The notes under the pieces: model-generated
Told to the model about the DNA's origin: nothing
Database searches by the model: none
The model's input: only the letters and a program-made list of their open reading frames with translations
Made by a program: the position numbers and the translations under genes
Shown: positions 1 to 11,540 of the stretch, one piece after another
How positions within the stretch are numbered: the first letter of the stretch is position 1
How the letters are laid out: every line of letters starts with the position of its first letter
Assembly (NCBI GenBank): GCA_002205965.3
Contig: NADL03000480.1
Span: forward strand, 186,001-250,000
DNA: 64,000 nt
DNA from: Kappaphycus alvarezii
Lineage: Eukaryota; Rhodophyta; Florideophyceae; Gigartinales; Solieriaceae
Reading direction: 5' to 3'

Positions 1-551
1 AAGTAAGCCAAGGACAAATCTCGTGGCAAGTGCAATGGTATCCCTTGAAGACCCTTTTTTACCTGAATCAGGAATTCCTGGGAGGGCTGGTAACCCATCT
101 CTTATACGCTGATTTGTCATTAGAAGCATCAAAGTACCCAGAAGGCAAAGATTTCTAATGAAGAAACCAAAATTACCTGATGTAATTGGAGAATGACGTC
201 CGTATATTAATTGCTGATAAAGAACCGCACCGATAAGTATTTGTGCTCCTCGTTTTTCCCCCTTCTTAAAAAAAACGAGGAAAGAGCCAATAAAAGTTGA
301 GATGGTTGATATTGCGATAAAGATAAGCGCGAGGAAATTCGGAATGTATAGCTCGTGTTTGAAAAAATTAGCTGAGATTTGTATTCAATGATCGTTCTAA
401 AAGCATCCTCAACGAAAGCAGAAACGAGGAGAACTCGAGTTATCAATGGTACGTATGGTCTCGCCAATCTTTTCGCACGATTGAATGAGAGGGAAAAATT
501 TTGAATCAAGGGAATTGAATCAATGGATCGAAGTACATCAAGGACAGTCAT
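1..551 (-). CDS. SURF4: SURF4/Erv29-type ER cargo receptor, 5' part, one frame break
   Basis: Multi-pass ER membrane cargo receptor that loads soluble secretory proteins into COPII vesicles (known for the SURF4/Erv29 family). The start at 551 opens a polar N-terminus followed by the family motif around LLVSAFVEDAFR (residues about 42-53), equivalent to the ISTFLEDGIR block of SURF4. The frame is lost at the A-run 362-367 (T6 on the coding strand); in the next frame the homology goes on without stops down to base 1 (hydrophobic segment from ELYIPNFLAL, then FGFFIRNLCLLG, matching the FLMRNLAL block of the family). One extra T in the run would restore a continuous frame. No intron is needed. 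The C-terminal half lies outside the window. I read this as a live single-copy gene with an assembly or sequencing error rather than a pseudogene, but a true mutation cannot be excluded. Confidence 0.85.
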
Positions 552-1029
552 GGTGCGGAGATGATAAAGAGTTGTGTTACTTCGAAAGAAGGACGATAAA
601 GGCAGGGGAGAGATGAGAGTTTCACCTCGAACGAAAGAAATAGTGTGGAAACCTTAAACGTGTGAACACTGAGTACTCAGTGGAGAAGAAAGTGCTTGAA
701 GGGGCCGATTTTCCCGTCACCAAATTGGCAGTTGGGGTGACTCGAATCGCTCTTTCAACTGAATCGGTGGATTTAATGCTACTAGCAAAAAGGACAGACA
801 ACAATCGCAATAAAAATGCACCACTTTTTCGTCCACTACGGTCCAAAAGAACAATTCAGATTGAGAGAGCGGCTTGTGATTCGGAGAAGCTTGAACCTAA
901 ACATTAAAGAAAATCATCATTTTGACCGTGCGGGCTGAGGGCTACCCGTTCTGAGACACGAATAAAAGCAGAAATTTGAGGACTTACTGTAATTCTGTCA
1001 AAATTTAGTCAGCAATATAGGTAGTCAAA

Positions 1030-1090
1030 TATACTGTACAATACTGTACTGTACATAGGTACTTTACTGTACGGTAGGTACAGTACATTT
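1030..1090. repeat. TACTGTAC palindromic repeat cluster
   Basis: Imperfect run of ATACTGTACA, ACTGTACTGTAC and ACGGTAGGTACAGTACA words. The unit GTACTGTACAGTAC is its own reverse complement, so the cluster can fold on either strand. Similar clusters lie at 30503-30570, 31915-32075, 34078-34213 and (short) 43608-43630. Confidence 0.7.
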
Positions 1091-3835
1091 ATTCCGTACT
1101 GCACGTATCGCAGTTTTGGAAATAAATTTGAGTTCCAGAATTCCCAAAATTTCTATCCTTTCGACCTGACTAGGCCTGCTGGATACCTCTATTGTATCAA
1201 AGTTCGCGACTATTGAGGGCAGTGGAGCAACATATTCCTTTATTGTCACGAGTAGTCTCTTTTCGTGCTTCATCATGCTTCTTCACAGACTAGGAAAGTG
1301 CAAAGGGCAGGGCCACTAAAATTAGTCTACGAGTAGTCTGGTTTAGAGCTTGCGTATACGGTAAGTATAGGAATTATATTGAAGTAGAGATTCCGTACCG
1401 TAAACGAGTTCTAAGCCTATAATCCTTGGTTAAGAGGAAATGTGTGAATCTGCTTTGTTACCAGATCGAAACTTGGTTTCCGTCAAGGAGTGTATCATAT
1501 GCTGGAGAAAGATGCAACAAAATGGCACGCGAACTGTATCCTACATGGAAGCAGAGAGGGAAACCCTTGAAGTCTGAAGCGGGCTTGAATAGGCCGGCTT
1601 GAATAGGAGGACAAAGAACAGAGCTGTGTGGCAAAGTAAAGGAAAATAACTCATCCTTGTTCCAGGACCGCAGACCCACCAACTCGAACCCTGTGCAGGA
1701 AGATTCCTCCTAATATGCACACATTTTGTGTACACAGTTCAAGTCAGAACCTCCCTCCGCTGCAATAGATTTCGGCAGTATGGCAAGTGCCAAACACAGA
1801 TGGGGGAAGGTTTGGGTTTTACACTCTTGGAAGATATGTTCTACTTTAACCACAGATTGTAGGTTCGCTCACGCATTCTTCTGACTTGGCGCTTTAAGAC
1901 ACTGAAGCAGCTTCAGACCGCAAAATTTGCAAAATTTGCGTCAAAGCTGGCATTCGCATACTTTCGGGCCCTTGCATTCACTCAGAAGTCAAGTGACTTG
2001 ACTCAAGTTTCATTGCGGATGACAATGAGCTTGAGGGGGAATTTTTAATGTATGGAAGATGTGGTCGGTTGTATCCACGCCGCTAGTACGTTGTGCGTGT
2101 TAGTTCGTGACTGATGGGAAACACTAAATAACATTCCTTACAGGGCCGGCTCAATGCCAGCGAGCAGGCCTGCCGCATGAGCTTGATGCCAATGCATATA
2201 GCATTCAGGGGGTGAGTCATTTTACAAAAACTGTGCAGCCCTCTCCGCTGCTTAGCGAACTGAAGTAACAGAAAAATTGTTCCCCAAGTTGGATGGCTAT
2301 CCGTTCCCGTCCGCAACCAATCAATCGTTGAAAAGGAGTTACAATGATGGTATCCGAAAGAATTCATTGGGATCGTGAACCAACTGAACCACGAAAATCC
2401 ACCCGAAGGGTTCTAAATCTCTCGTTTTATCGAAGCCAGTGGCACTTACGGACTGTAAAAATCAAATCGTGTAGGTGCGCATCTCCTCACCGCTCATTCG
2501 CCGCTGCCTTCGTTGAGGAATGAATTCATTTTTTTTAAAACACTTCTTGAAATCTCTGAAAGCCGCGAAAGCGTAAAAGCTCAGAAGCTATCTAGAGTTT
2601 ATCATCATGTATGCCATGTCCTGACAGATCCCGGTGCCAATATCCACTTTTGGAGGGTGGCACCCTGATGCATTCGCGGTGCTGACAGACGTGGCCAGGC
2701 ACGTCGCTGTGCGAGAGATAGAGACCTTCGGGCGGGTGCGATCCGTGCTCATGCAATGAAACACTTCGGCGACGGTTTCGTCCAACGCGGCATGTCTTAC
2801 GGCTGGTCTTACACCAGCCAGATAGTCCCGCCTCACTCTTACTCCTTTTTAGACTCTCCAATACACAGACCTACCCCCCTCCGTCTCGGCAAACAGGCGT
2901 CCTATATATAATCAATAATTCACCAAAAATTCCCCCCTTTTTTTAAAAACAACTATTTTCGGGACATTTGACTCCTGTTCGATCCTCTATTTAGCTAGTC
3001 TAGCTAGAATACTGTACCTAGTCCTCTTGATATTTCGTGCGGTAGATAATGTGGGTTCTTTTGCGGGCATATGTACACCATTTTGTTGACAAATCCTGAC
3101 GATGGTAGAACCAGAGTCAGAGGGGGGGGGAAGTTGAGGTATATTAATGTGCAATCAGCGCCTGCCGCAACATTTCACGTACATGCACAGCACCATTCAA
3201 GTTGACTGGGGATCAGCCACCTTATCTATTACACTAAATGAACCACCGTGTCATTTGACCCCATCGACATCAGCTTTGCTCTTTCCTTCCTCTACACGCG
3301 TGTGTGCCGCGGTTCTAACCCTAGGCGCACCGATCTTCTGGATCGGCCCCGTCCCCTTTCAGTGCCACACGGTGCCCTACTTCTGACCAGACCTTCCCGC
3401 CCTCTACACTTTTCAATTTTTGCCTCTCTTTCCCATCGACCACTTTCTGTCTTCATGTCGCTGGGTTGGGCAAGCTCCACGTTACACCTCAACGAGCCTC
3501 CGCTACTGCTGTGCTGAGGCGATCGGCGACGGGCCGGGACTTCCTCATTATTTCTTTGCAGTGCCGAAGGACTGAGCTCCGCCGGCCGGTCCAGAGTTGA
3601 AAACGGTCAGATTTTCCCCAGACTTGCATTGCATTGCTGGTCAGTGACCAGCACGACGTGGCCACCTGGAGTTGAAGCCTTGGGGGTAATTACAGTACAT
3701 CATCGGAAAGCAAGGTCTGTCACTCCATCGCGCTACGATTCGCACACGCATCTACCAGCGCCTCAGTTGTGCGCTGTGGTCATCGGTGTGGTGATCATTT
3801 ATTTATCTCCTGACCAAGTCGCCGAAAGTGTAGAA

Positions 3836-3866
3836 AAAAATCTACGCATATGCGTCTTGCGTGCAT
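3836..3866. repeat. 31-bp block shared with Copia element 2 (copy at 16199-16229)
   Basis: Block built around the palindrome ACGCATATGCGT, identical in 30 of 31 positions to 16199-16229, which sits just upstream of the right LTR of element 2. This copy lies 60 bp left of Copia element 1. It may be the remnant of an older element 2-family copy into which element 1 inserted. Confidence 0.6.
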
Positions 3867-3925
3867 ATTACAGAACACAGTATCCTCTTCCCTGCGATGC
3901 TGTGGCAGTGGAGGTACCATGGCAG

Positions 3926-4134
3926 TGTCAGAACATTACAGTCACAAATGCATTACAGTAAGCTGAGATCGAAAGCCACCATTATAAGCTCTATGATTGG
4001 CCAGGCTACTAGCGCCCTGAGCTCGTATCTTGTGCAGCCGCAGCTGAGTTAACTGGGTCTTAAAAGGGTCAATGACTCTCGAGTTCCGACCTCTTTCTTG
4101 GTCAGCAGCAACAGTAAAGCTACGATTTCTTTCA
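3926..4134 (+). repeat. 5' LTR of Copia element 1
   Basis: 209-bp direct repeat of 9218-9426, with TG...CA ends and flanked on the left by TSD GGCAG. It should carry the element promoter and the R region, but no clear TATA box was picked out. Confidence 0.95.
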
Positions 4135-4148
4135 TGGTAGCATCGCGA
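4135..4148 (+). other. Primer-binding site of Copia element 1
   Basis: TGGTAGCATCGCG begins immediately after the LTR. The leading TGGTA.CA pattern is the usual Copia PBS, complementary to the 3' end or inner part of an initiator tRNA. The exact tRNA was not determined. Confidence 0.6.
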
Positions 4149-4227
4149 AGTTCCCTCTCTCTTTACCCACACAACGACACAGACGGTTTCTCCTTTTCCC
4201 TTTAAGCAGTATCCCTTCAAATTGAGT

Positions 4228-7200
4228 ATGGAATCCGATGCAAAGAACATGTTTCGAGTGCAAAAGCTTAATGGCCCAAAAGATTATATTGTATAGGTTC
4301 GCAGAGTGAAAGCAATTATTAGGTCGGACGATCCTCTCCTCATTGGTCTCCAGGAATCTCCTGCCACTGCATCAACATCGGCTCGGACAGATTGGTTCAA
4401 GAGAAGTATGAAGGCTAAAAGAACAATCGTTTTGAGCTTAGGAGAGTCAGCCCTTTCGCAGACATGACAGATTTGTGACGATGATGCAAAATCAGCATTG
4501 GATCTATGGAATGAGCTCAAGAAGATATACACAGCCACGAATAAACAAGCCATTCAAAATCTTCGCAACAAATTGGACATATTGGTTTATGATGAGACAA
4601 AGGAATTTCAAGATCACGTTAACAACTTCGTTAGCATTTGCGGAGAGCTCGCTACTTATGACGAAGAACTGTCGGAAAAAGAAAAGACATCCAAGCTTAT
4701 CCGCTCACTTCCGCCTTCGTTTGGTGCTCTGGCTATAGTTGTATCACTGACAAACACAACATTTGAAAACGTCGTAAGTGCTGTTCAGGCTGAGTTGGCA
4801 AGACGTGCTAACCCACATAACATCCAGACGCCGAACACTGGCAACTCTGGCAATAGTCAAGTAGCTCAAGCTCATATGGTCAGTCATGGCAACTCTAGAC
4901 GTGGCCGCGGCCATGGGTCACGAGGTCGTGGAAGTCGTGGTAGGGGTGGCGTTGGTCATGGAAACAATTCCCAAAACAATGGCTTCGGACGCCGTTATGA
5001 TGTGTGTTATTACTGTGGAATGCCAGGTCATTTTATCGCTATTTGCCGGAAGAGGATTGCAGATGAGAACCGTGGAATTTACAAGGCACGTAGAGGTCAA
5101 GGTGGATCCTACAATCGAGGAAGAGGATACAGGCAAGGTCGTGGCCAAAGTTTATGCACAGACAGGTGGAACTCTGCCCCACCTTCTTCGAACCAATTCA
5201 GAGATCAGTACAATCCGATTGCAAATCTGGCACAGACTTTGTCTCAAATCGCACAAAACCCATCTTCAATTCCCAATTCGCATCCTGGCTCATCCTCAAA
5301 TCAGGGTTTCCAAGGAGAGCCCCCTCGTTTTGATGACCATGATCCAAGATTCAGAAGAAATATGGCACGTATCAAGTACAAGAGTAGAGTGGCTACAATT
5401 GGTGAAGAAAAATCTGACGATGGTTTTATCGATTCAGGAGCAACCCAAAACTTCTTTCATAGCCGTTCCTCCTTCGAGTTCTATGAAATTATTCCAGTTG
5501 AGTCTGTCGAGGCAGCTGTCGGAGCGTCAAGTCTTTTGGTTAGAGGGATGGTTTGGATCCCCTTGAACAGTGGCATGCAAATCCATGCATATCACGCTAC
5601 ACAGTTTACATGCAACATCCTGGCAGCCAACATACTTTCCGAACACTTCGAGGTTATACAGTCGTCTTCAATCAGGGCATTTAAAGGGTGCTTTATTTTC
5701 AAAAGGGCTCCTTTAACGTCAAAGATATCATATGGGAGACTAAGTGCACTGGAGGACTGTATCCTATGTCTTTATCGCCGCAACGTTCGTCTACAACACA
5801 TGTACCCGCCTCTGCTTTCAAGAACGGGAGAAATCCGGATCTACTTGAATGGCACAAGAAAACAGGACACCTAGGACCACAACGTTATAATCAGTTATCG
5901 CACCTATTCGAGGATGCTCCCTCGTTCAACATGGAATTGCTCAAGAGTCTTGAATGTGTCCCTTGCTTTACGGCAAAGATGAAACGGGGATCAATTCTAC
6001 CCTCAATCAGTCATCCAACTGTACCACTAGCTGAAATTCATTTGGACATTTCCGGACTGTTTAAGGAGTCCCTTGGAAAGAACCTTTTCGCCTTGCACTT
6101 CCTGGAGCCTCGTACCGCGAAATCAACGTCACTTTAATCAAGGCTAAAAGCGAACTTCCCTCGATCGTTCAAAATTTCAAGGCCTACGTGGAGAACCACT
6201 TCTCATCAGAGGGCTACAAGATTCGACGCATCAGATTCGATAATGCTGGAGAGCATTTAGGGCGAGATTTTGTGCATTTTCTGAGTTCGCATGGTATTGA
6301 GATCAAACCATCTCCCGCATATGCCCCTGAGAGTAACGGAGTGATAGAAAGGCTGGTTCAGTAACACTAGATGCGAGCTCGGGTTTTGCTATTTGATGCA
6401 AATCTCCCTACTGAGTTATGGGGAGAAGCAATTGTCCATGCTAACTGGCTCCGTAACCGCATGCCTGCGACCCGTATCGGCGGAGAGGTTCCCATCCTCC
6501 GCTGGGATCCAAATACAAGTATCGATTTCGTATCCCGGCTAGCATTTGGTCAGGCCGGCTTTGGGTTTATTTATCGATCGAAGACAGCAGCTGGAAGAAA
6601 ACTACTTCCTCGCTCTGAGTATGCCAATTTTGTCGGAATGGAGAGCGACACCCGTTTGATCCGAATATACATACCGGCTGACAACAAAGTGAAAGTGATT
6701 CGTCGCGTAGACTTTAAATCAGTGGACAAAGACACGCTTCCAAATATTAGCAGCCTGCTTGACGGACTTTCACGCCAGCATTCATTGGAATTGGACAGCA
6801 ATAAGGAGGGTGACGCCGAAGAGGATCTCCTCAGGTGCATGGCCGCTCTTCATGCAGATCATATATTTCGAGCTACTTTCTCAAGAAAGGATACTGTACG
6901 TACCCCTTTTGCACCGCAATCGTTCTCTGAAGCGTGCCAATTACCGGAATGGGCAGCAGTAATTGATCGAGAATATGACGCTTTGATCCGCCGAAAGACT
7001 TGGCTCTACACTCCGCGCACTTCTGATATGAAACCTCTGAAATTCAAGTGGGTTTTCAGAGCAAAGCCCATTGACGCATGTAACAGCAAGTACCTCCCAA
7101 AAGCTCGCTGTAATCTTCGCGGGGATTTACGGATACCATTTGTCGACTTCGACCCATCGGCCTTGTACGCCCCAGTTGCTGCTCATGAGAGCATCCGACT

Positions 7201-8510
7201 TATCTTTGCTATTTCTGCTGCGCATAATCTTATTTTGGAAGGGGGCGACATCTCTAACGCGTACCTCCACGGGAACCTCGATTTTCCATCCTCATGGAAC
7301 AACCGACAAATTCTTCTCAGCGTCTAGCGGCTCCTGGCCATGTTTGTGTCCTGGATAAGTCTATTTATGGCGCTCGTCAGGCCGGTCGTTTATACGGTTC
7401 CGTCTTGCACGAAAAATTGTTATCAATTGGCTTTCAGTCGTCAAGCTTTGATGCACGGGTCTACTATATGACTCGTTCCAATGAGTTCCTGATATTGGCT
7501 GTTGTTGTAGACGATCTTGCTTTCGCTACTAATTCTCGTCGACTCTTAAGAGAGGTGAAGCAGCATCTCGCCACTGCATTTGACGTCAAGTTCTTCGGAG
7601 ATTTGACATCCTTTATTGGATGGACTATTACTCGTACTGTCCACGGAATTACTATCGACCAGACTTCATACCCAAAACGCCTCTTGCAGTCGTATGGAAT
7701 GGCCCAATCCAATACAGTTCTTACCCCACTACCACTGGATACTGACATGACATTACCCGGGAGGCGTCAGAGCCTTTATTGTCGCCGGAATCGCACTCTC
7801 TATATCGCAGTATTATCGGTGGCCTGCTCTATCTCGCAGTCAGCACACGTCCTGATTTATCGTTTACTATCTCAGCTATCTCAGCTCTTTCCCCTCACAT
7901 GCATGCCCCTACACCACGTCATCTGAAGTTGCTTAAACGCGTTCTTCGTTATGTATCTGGTACCCTATCCCTCGGTCTCCACTATTCCTCTCAACCATTA
8001 CATCGGCAGTCATTTGATGCTGCCGTTGACGCCGACTGGGGGGGATGTAAGGAAACTAGGCGCTCAACTACTGGATTTTTGATCGCCGTCAACGGATCAA
8101 CAGTTTTCTGGCGAAGCAAGCGTCAGTCCGTCATTTCATTATCATCAGCTGAAGCTGAATACGTTGCACTCTCTTCATGCGCAAAAGAGGTTTCTTGGTT
8201 CCGCAAATTATACTGGGAATTAACAAATGGTTATCCATGGTCCGAACTTAACACTTCTGGCATCAAAGAACCAACACCAATTCGTCTGGATAGAACTGCT
8301 ACATTCTCCTTGGCACAAAGCGGTCAGGTCTCTGCTCGCAATAAGCACATCGACCTGAAGATTCATCATGTTCGTGAGCTTTTGGAAAATGGAGCGATTG
8401 GTTTGAAAAGAGTTGCTTCAAAAGACAATCCGGCTGACATTCTGACGAAGGTCATGCGTAAGGATAAAATTATGGATATGGTAAGTCTTCTTAAGCTGAA
8501 TGGATTCTAA
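4228..8510 (+). pseudogene. Copia element 1 gag-pol polyprotein, disrupted
   Basis: Starts at ATG 4228 (MESDAKNMF...), followed by the gag UBN2/Ty1-copia core (LWNELKKIY, about 4498-4800), an RG-rich tract and a good zinc knuckle C-x2-C-x4-H-x4-C near 5007-5050. Next come protease motif D-S-G-A (about 5434), pre-integrase H..C-x2-C and integrase D,D,E blocks (5850-6360; ESNGVIERL), RT (SNAYLHG; V-V-D-D at about 7510 in place of Y-V-D-D) and RNase H (ADWGGCKETRRSTTGF, SSAEAEY, 8030-8170), ending at 8510. Breaks: TAG 4294, TGA 4465, TAA 6362, TAG 6368, and single missing bases near 5684, 6100, 7288 and 7760. It cannot make a full polyprotein as written. Confidence 0.9.
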
Positions 8511-9217
8511 GTTTGTTTTCTGTCTAGCATTTTTTTCTTTTGTATACAGTACTTGATCTGAGATGCAGCAGCCGTTTCCTTTAAACAGGGTGAATATTCT
8601 TTTATTGTGCCGCCGATGTAGCTTTGAAGCCGCAGCTGTTGCACTTCGTCCCTCCATATGCATTCATGGTCCGAGCAGCAGCCGGAATAATCAAGCAGCA
8701 GCAGGTGAAACAAAAGAAAGTGATACGCAGCAGCAGCAAGGTAATGATCTACAGCAGCAGCACAGGCAGGGTCAAAAATACAAAAGGATATTTATCCGGT
8801 AAGACTCGTTAAGACCCTTAGCAGATGCGCTATTTACGGCCTGGACCTCCCTTGCACTGCTACATCGCATCATGACGTGGAATTACAACTGTATTGACGA
8901 CAGCCGGACAACCATCTTACCCCTGGTGGGACCCCTCAATTCACTTACGTGGTCAGTCATGTGGATAGCTCAGTAGCACTTTTGTGCAGGCGCTCTTGCT
9001 ATTAGCGCGCCAGGAAATCCAGAACCTTAATCTTAACATTTCGTCGAGGATATCCAAACCAGGAGTTGAACCCGGACTCTATAACGACTGGCAATTGGTT
9101 GTTACCGATTAGCTCAGGAGAGCTGAACGAATCAGCTCTGCTTGCATAAGTTTCAAGGACCATTTTATATCAGACACCTTATAACGGTCATCTTATTTTG
9201 TGTCTTTCGAAGGGGCG
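8511..9217 (+). other. 3' non-coding region of Copia element 1 with CAG-rich stretch
   Basis: Region between RNase H and the right LTR. CAG/CAGCAG repeats run from about 8640 to 8770. A tRNA-like inverted segment lies at 9051-9125 and an A-box-like word (GGATAGCTCAGT) at 8963. No coding feature was recognised. Confidence 0.5.
9051..9125 (-). other. tRNA-like remnant inside Copia element 1
   Basis: On the minus strand a perfect T-arm (CCGGG, loop TTCAACT, CCTGG with one G-U pair; 9059-9075) lies about 35 nt after a box-A-like word (GAGCTAATCGGTAAC). The acceptor and D stems do not pair, so this is not a working tRNA. It may be a SINE-type or tRNA-derived piece, or chance. Confidence 0.3.
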
Positions 9218-9426
9218 TGTCAGAACATTACAGTCCCGAATGCATTACAGTAAGCTGAGATCAAAAGCCACCATTACAAGCTCTATGATTGGCCAGGCTA
9301 CTAGCGCCCTGAGCTCGTATCTTGTGCAGCCGCAGCTGGGCTAACTGGGTCTTAAAAGGGTCAATGACTCTCGAGTTCCGACCTCTTTCTTGGTCAGCAG
9401 AAACAGTAAAGCTACGATTTCTTTCA
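9218..9426 (+). repeat. 3' LTR of Copia element 1
   Basis: Direct repeat of 3926-4134, about 97% identical, ending TTTCTTTCA and followed by TSD GGCAG (9427-9431). Confidence 0.95.
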
Positions 9427-9796
9427 GGCAGGGGAGAGGCAGAGGTAACAGGAAGGCTTTGTACTGCTGTGTGTGTACTGTGCAAGTACTGTATTCGCCC
9501 CGCCACCTTCCAGCCACACACGTGGCGCCTCGTTTTTCGAAGGACCCTTGGAGGTGCGCTGTACTGTAGTCGAATCGTGATATTTATTACCCACTATGGG
9601 TGTGGTAAGCTAACCTATGGGAAGACTAGGGAACTATCAAGCGACGAAAAAGTGACGACCAACCTTGCTTCCTCTCCCTTGTCCCCTCCTTCCGTCCGTC
9701 ACCATCCATCCGCAAAACACATCAGCCTTCCGACATCCCTTCCTCCTACATCCTCGCGCGCGAGTACCCTTACCCCTTTTGCGCCCTCAACACTTT

Positions 9797-10152
9797 TGCA
9801 CCCTTTTATGAGGATGTATTTGTAATCTATCCATAAAGTAGATATTCCAACTGTATGTCTACCTACCGTACAGTCAGGTCTATCTAGGCCGCAGAATCTT
9901 TAGATATTTACTACCGAAGATACTTATGAATAATTTAGAAATATTTCTATCCTATTAGACAAAACTTCTCCCGCGTGCTAGGTCTAGTCGACGAAGCCGG
10001 GATTTTCATAAGTGTTGCGACTGCTGCACTCCGGTGACTAAAGGGGCAAACAATTCATCGACCTTCAACTCAGAACCAGCTAGAAAAAACACTTCTGTCT
10101 TTTTCAGAGTCGCCCGCAAGAGCCGCTCTACTTTTTTCTGCATTGGACTTCA
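9797..10152 (+). repeat. 5' LTR of Copia element 2
   Basis: 356-bp copy aligning along its length with 16257-16597. Shared blocks include ACCCTTTTATGAGG, CAAACAATTCATCGA and TCAACTCAGAACCAGC. Confidence 0.85.
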
Positions 10153-11540
10153 CGGAATCCGGATTTATCCGTGGTTACAGGTTTATCAAAAGTAAGTTCC
10201 TGCGCTATCTAGTGAGACAAATCCTATCGGTTACGGTCTACAGCGTTGTCTAGAGCTACGTGTAAGTCTGCAAAATCTGACCAAACGATTACCTCTTATA
10301 TTCTCTGAACACTTAGTAGTGCCCGGACGTCAATCGGAAAGCTGCCCAGCCCCCACCATATACCAGTCCGGGCGCTATTTGCGTCTAGATCCAGATCCGC
10401 CCGGGTAGTTGGCGTTCAGCGATCATTTAGCCCTTTCTATGACTGGTTGCAAGCCGTCAACGGCAGCAACTGCGCCAAGGTAAGCGTCACGCTTCCAGCC
10501 AGCTCCTGGAACTCTTCCATCCCTCTTCAGCTGCTACCTGTCCCAAATCTGGCAAATCAGACAGCAGTTGAAACCAATCCAAAAATCTGCCGAGTGGAAC
10601 CCAGAAAACACCCGCTTTCAACAATATTTCGACTCGTGAGGGATCTCGGACCAATCAGGATGCTTCTTTTGCAGCAAATAGCAATCAGGTCTTAGCAGAT
10701 GAGGGAAAAGCCACTGAAAAGTTGACAAGTGGAATTAAAAAAATCCCATTTTTGATCAAGTTACAGACGCCAATCAGGAGCTCCCTTATCTGCCACGTGT
10801 GTCACGTACGCCTTTGGACGGAATAAAGAGTGTATATGCCGAAAAAGAGAGATATTTGTCGATTCGAGAGCGCCGTAAGGAAGATCGCGGCCTTGGGGAT
10901 CGGGCTGGGGTTACTAAGAAGACTTCATTGCGAAGGCCTAAGGCGAATAGGTACTGTAAGCTGTTTGATGTCATCTTTAACAGCGAGAAGGCGTTTTCGA
11001 CCATCGCCTTAGCTGTAAGCACCTGAATCGCCGTGAAATCAAAAAGAACCCAACGCACTGTAAGACTTGCCCAAGATCATCGAAAGACACTCTCACTTAG
11101 AGGGCAACCTTAGTGGAAAGGCCCATAAAGCCCATTGGCAGATAGGCTTTAGTGTAAGTCTATCTGCGGGATTGGATATAGTTCAGTAAAATTGGAATTG
11201 ACTTTAAAAAATCCTTTGCCAAAAAAGAATTGAAAAAAACTGACAAACAAAAAAACCTAGAGTACAGTACACTGCGCTTGAAGGGAAAAATATGCCCCCC
11301 TAGAAGAAGGTTTTTAGTCAAAAGGCACCATTGTGAAAAAAACCCAAGCAAAGAAACTCAAAAAAGAGAACAAAGAAAGGAAAAAAATAACGAAAGAAAA
11401 TATAAATTGGGGGCATTTAGCTGACCATTTCCATGTATGGAACAGAATGCCGTTCGGACATGGTATCAGATAGTATAAAGACGTCCTGCGCGGGTTTGGG
11501 GAGCGTGTTAGTGACTATGAGGTAGCTATCACTCTGAACT
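10153..11540 (+). other. Leader region of Copia element 2
   Basis: 1.4 kb between the left LTR and the first gag-like frame. Short open frames (10447-10695, 10786-11058) show no homology that I recognise. It is probably untranslated leader plus decayed N-terminal gag. Confidence 0.5.

Larger units (their letters stand above)
552..3920. other. Intergenic spacer without recognisable gene
   Basis: About 3.4 kb upstream of SURF4 and left of Copia element 1. Short open frames occur on both strands (for example 622-907 and 2588-2861) but none shows a domain or composition I recognise. It holds a TACTGTAC-type cluster at 1030-1090 and, near its right end, a 31-bp block that recurs inside Copia element 2. 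It is probably decayed repeat DNA plus the SURF4 promoter near 552-660. Confidence 0.5.
3926..9426 (+). mobile_element. Copia LTR retrotransposon, element 1 (complete, coding region broken)
   Basis: Full-length 5.5-kb element. Both LTRs are 209 bp and start TGTCAGAACA and end TTTCTTTCA; they differ at 7 sites, six of them transitions or neighbouring changes, so about 97% identity. The 5-bp target duplication GGCAG is exact (3921-3925 and 9427-9431). A primer-binding site follows the left LTR directly and a short purine run precedes the right LTR. The domain order gag, protease, integrase, RT, RNase H is the Copia (Pseudoviridae) order. The insertion looks recent from its LTRs, yet the polyprotein frame has four in-frame stops and four frame breaks. 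Confidence 0.95.

Noticed and set aside
622..907. Overlapping frames on both strands upstream of SURF4
   Set aside because: Both are short, overlap each other and have no recognisable homology; probably promoter region.
4284..4553. Minus-strand frame of 89 codons with signal-peptide-like start
   Set aside because: Antisense to the gag of Copia element 1, where the sense strand has clear homology.
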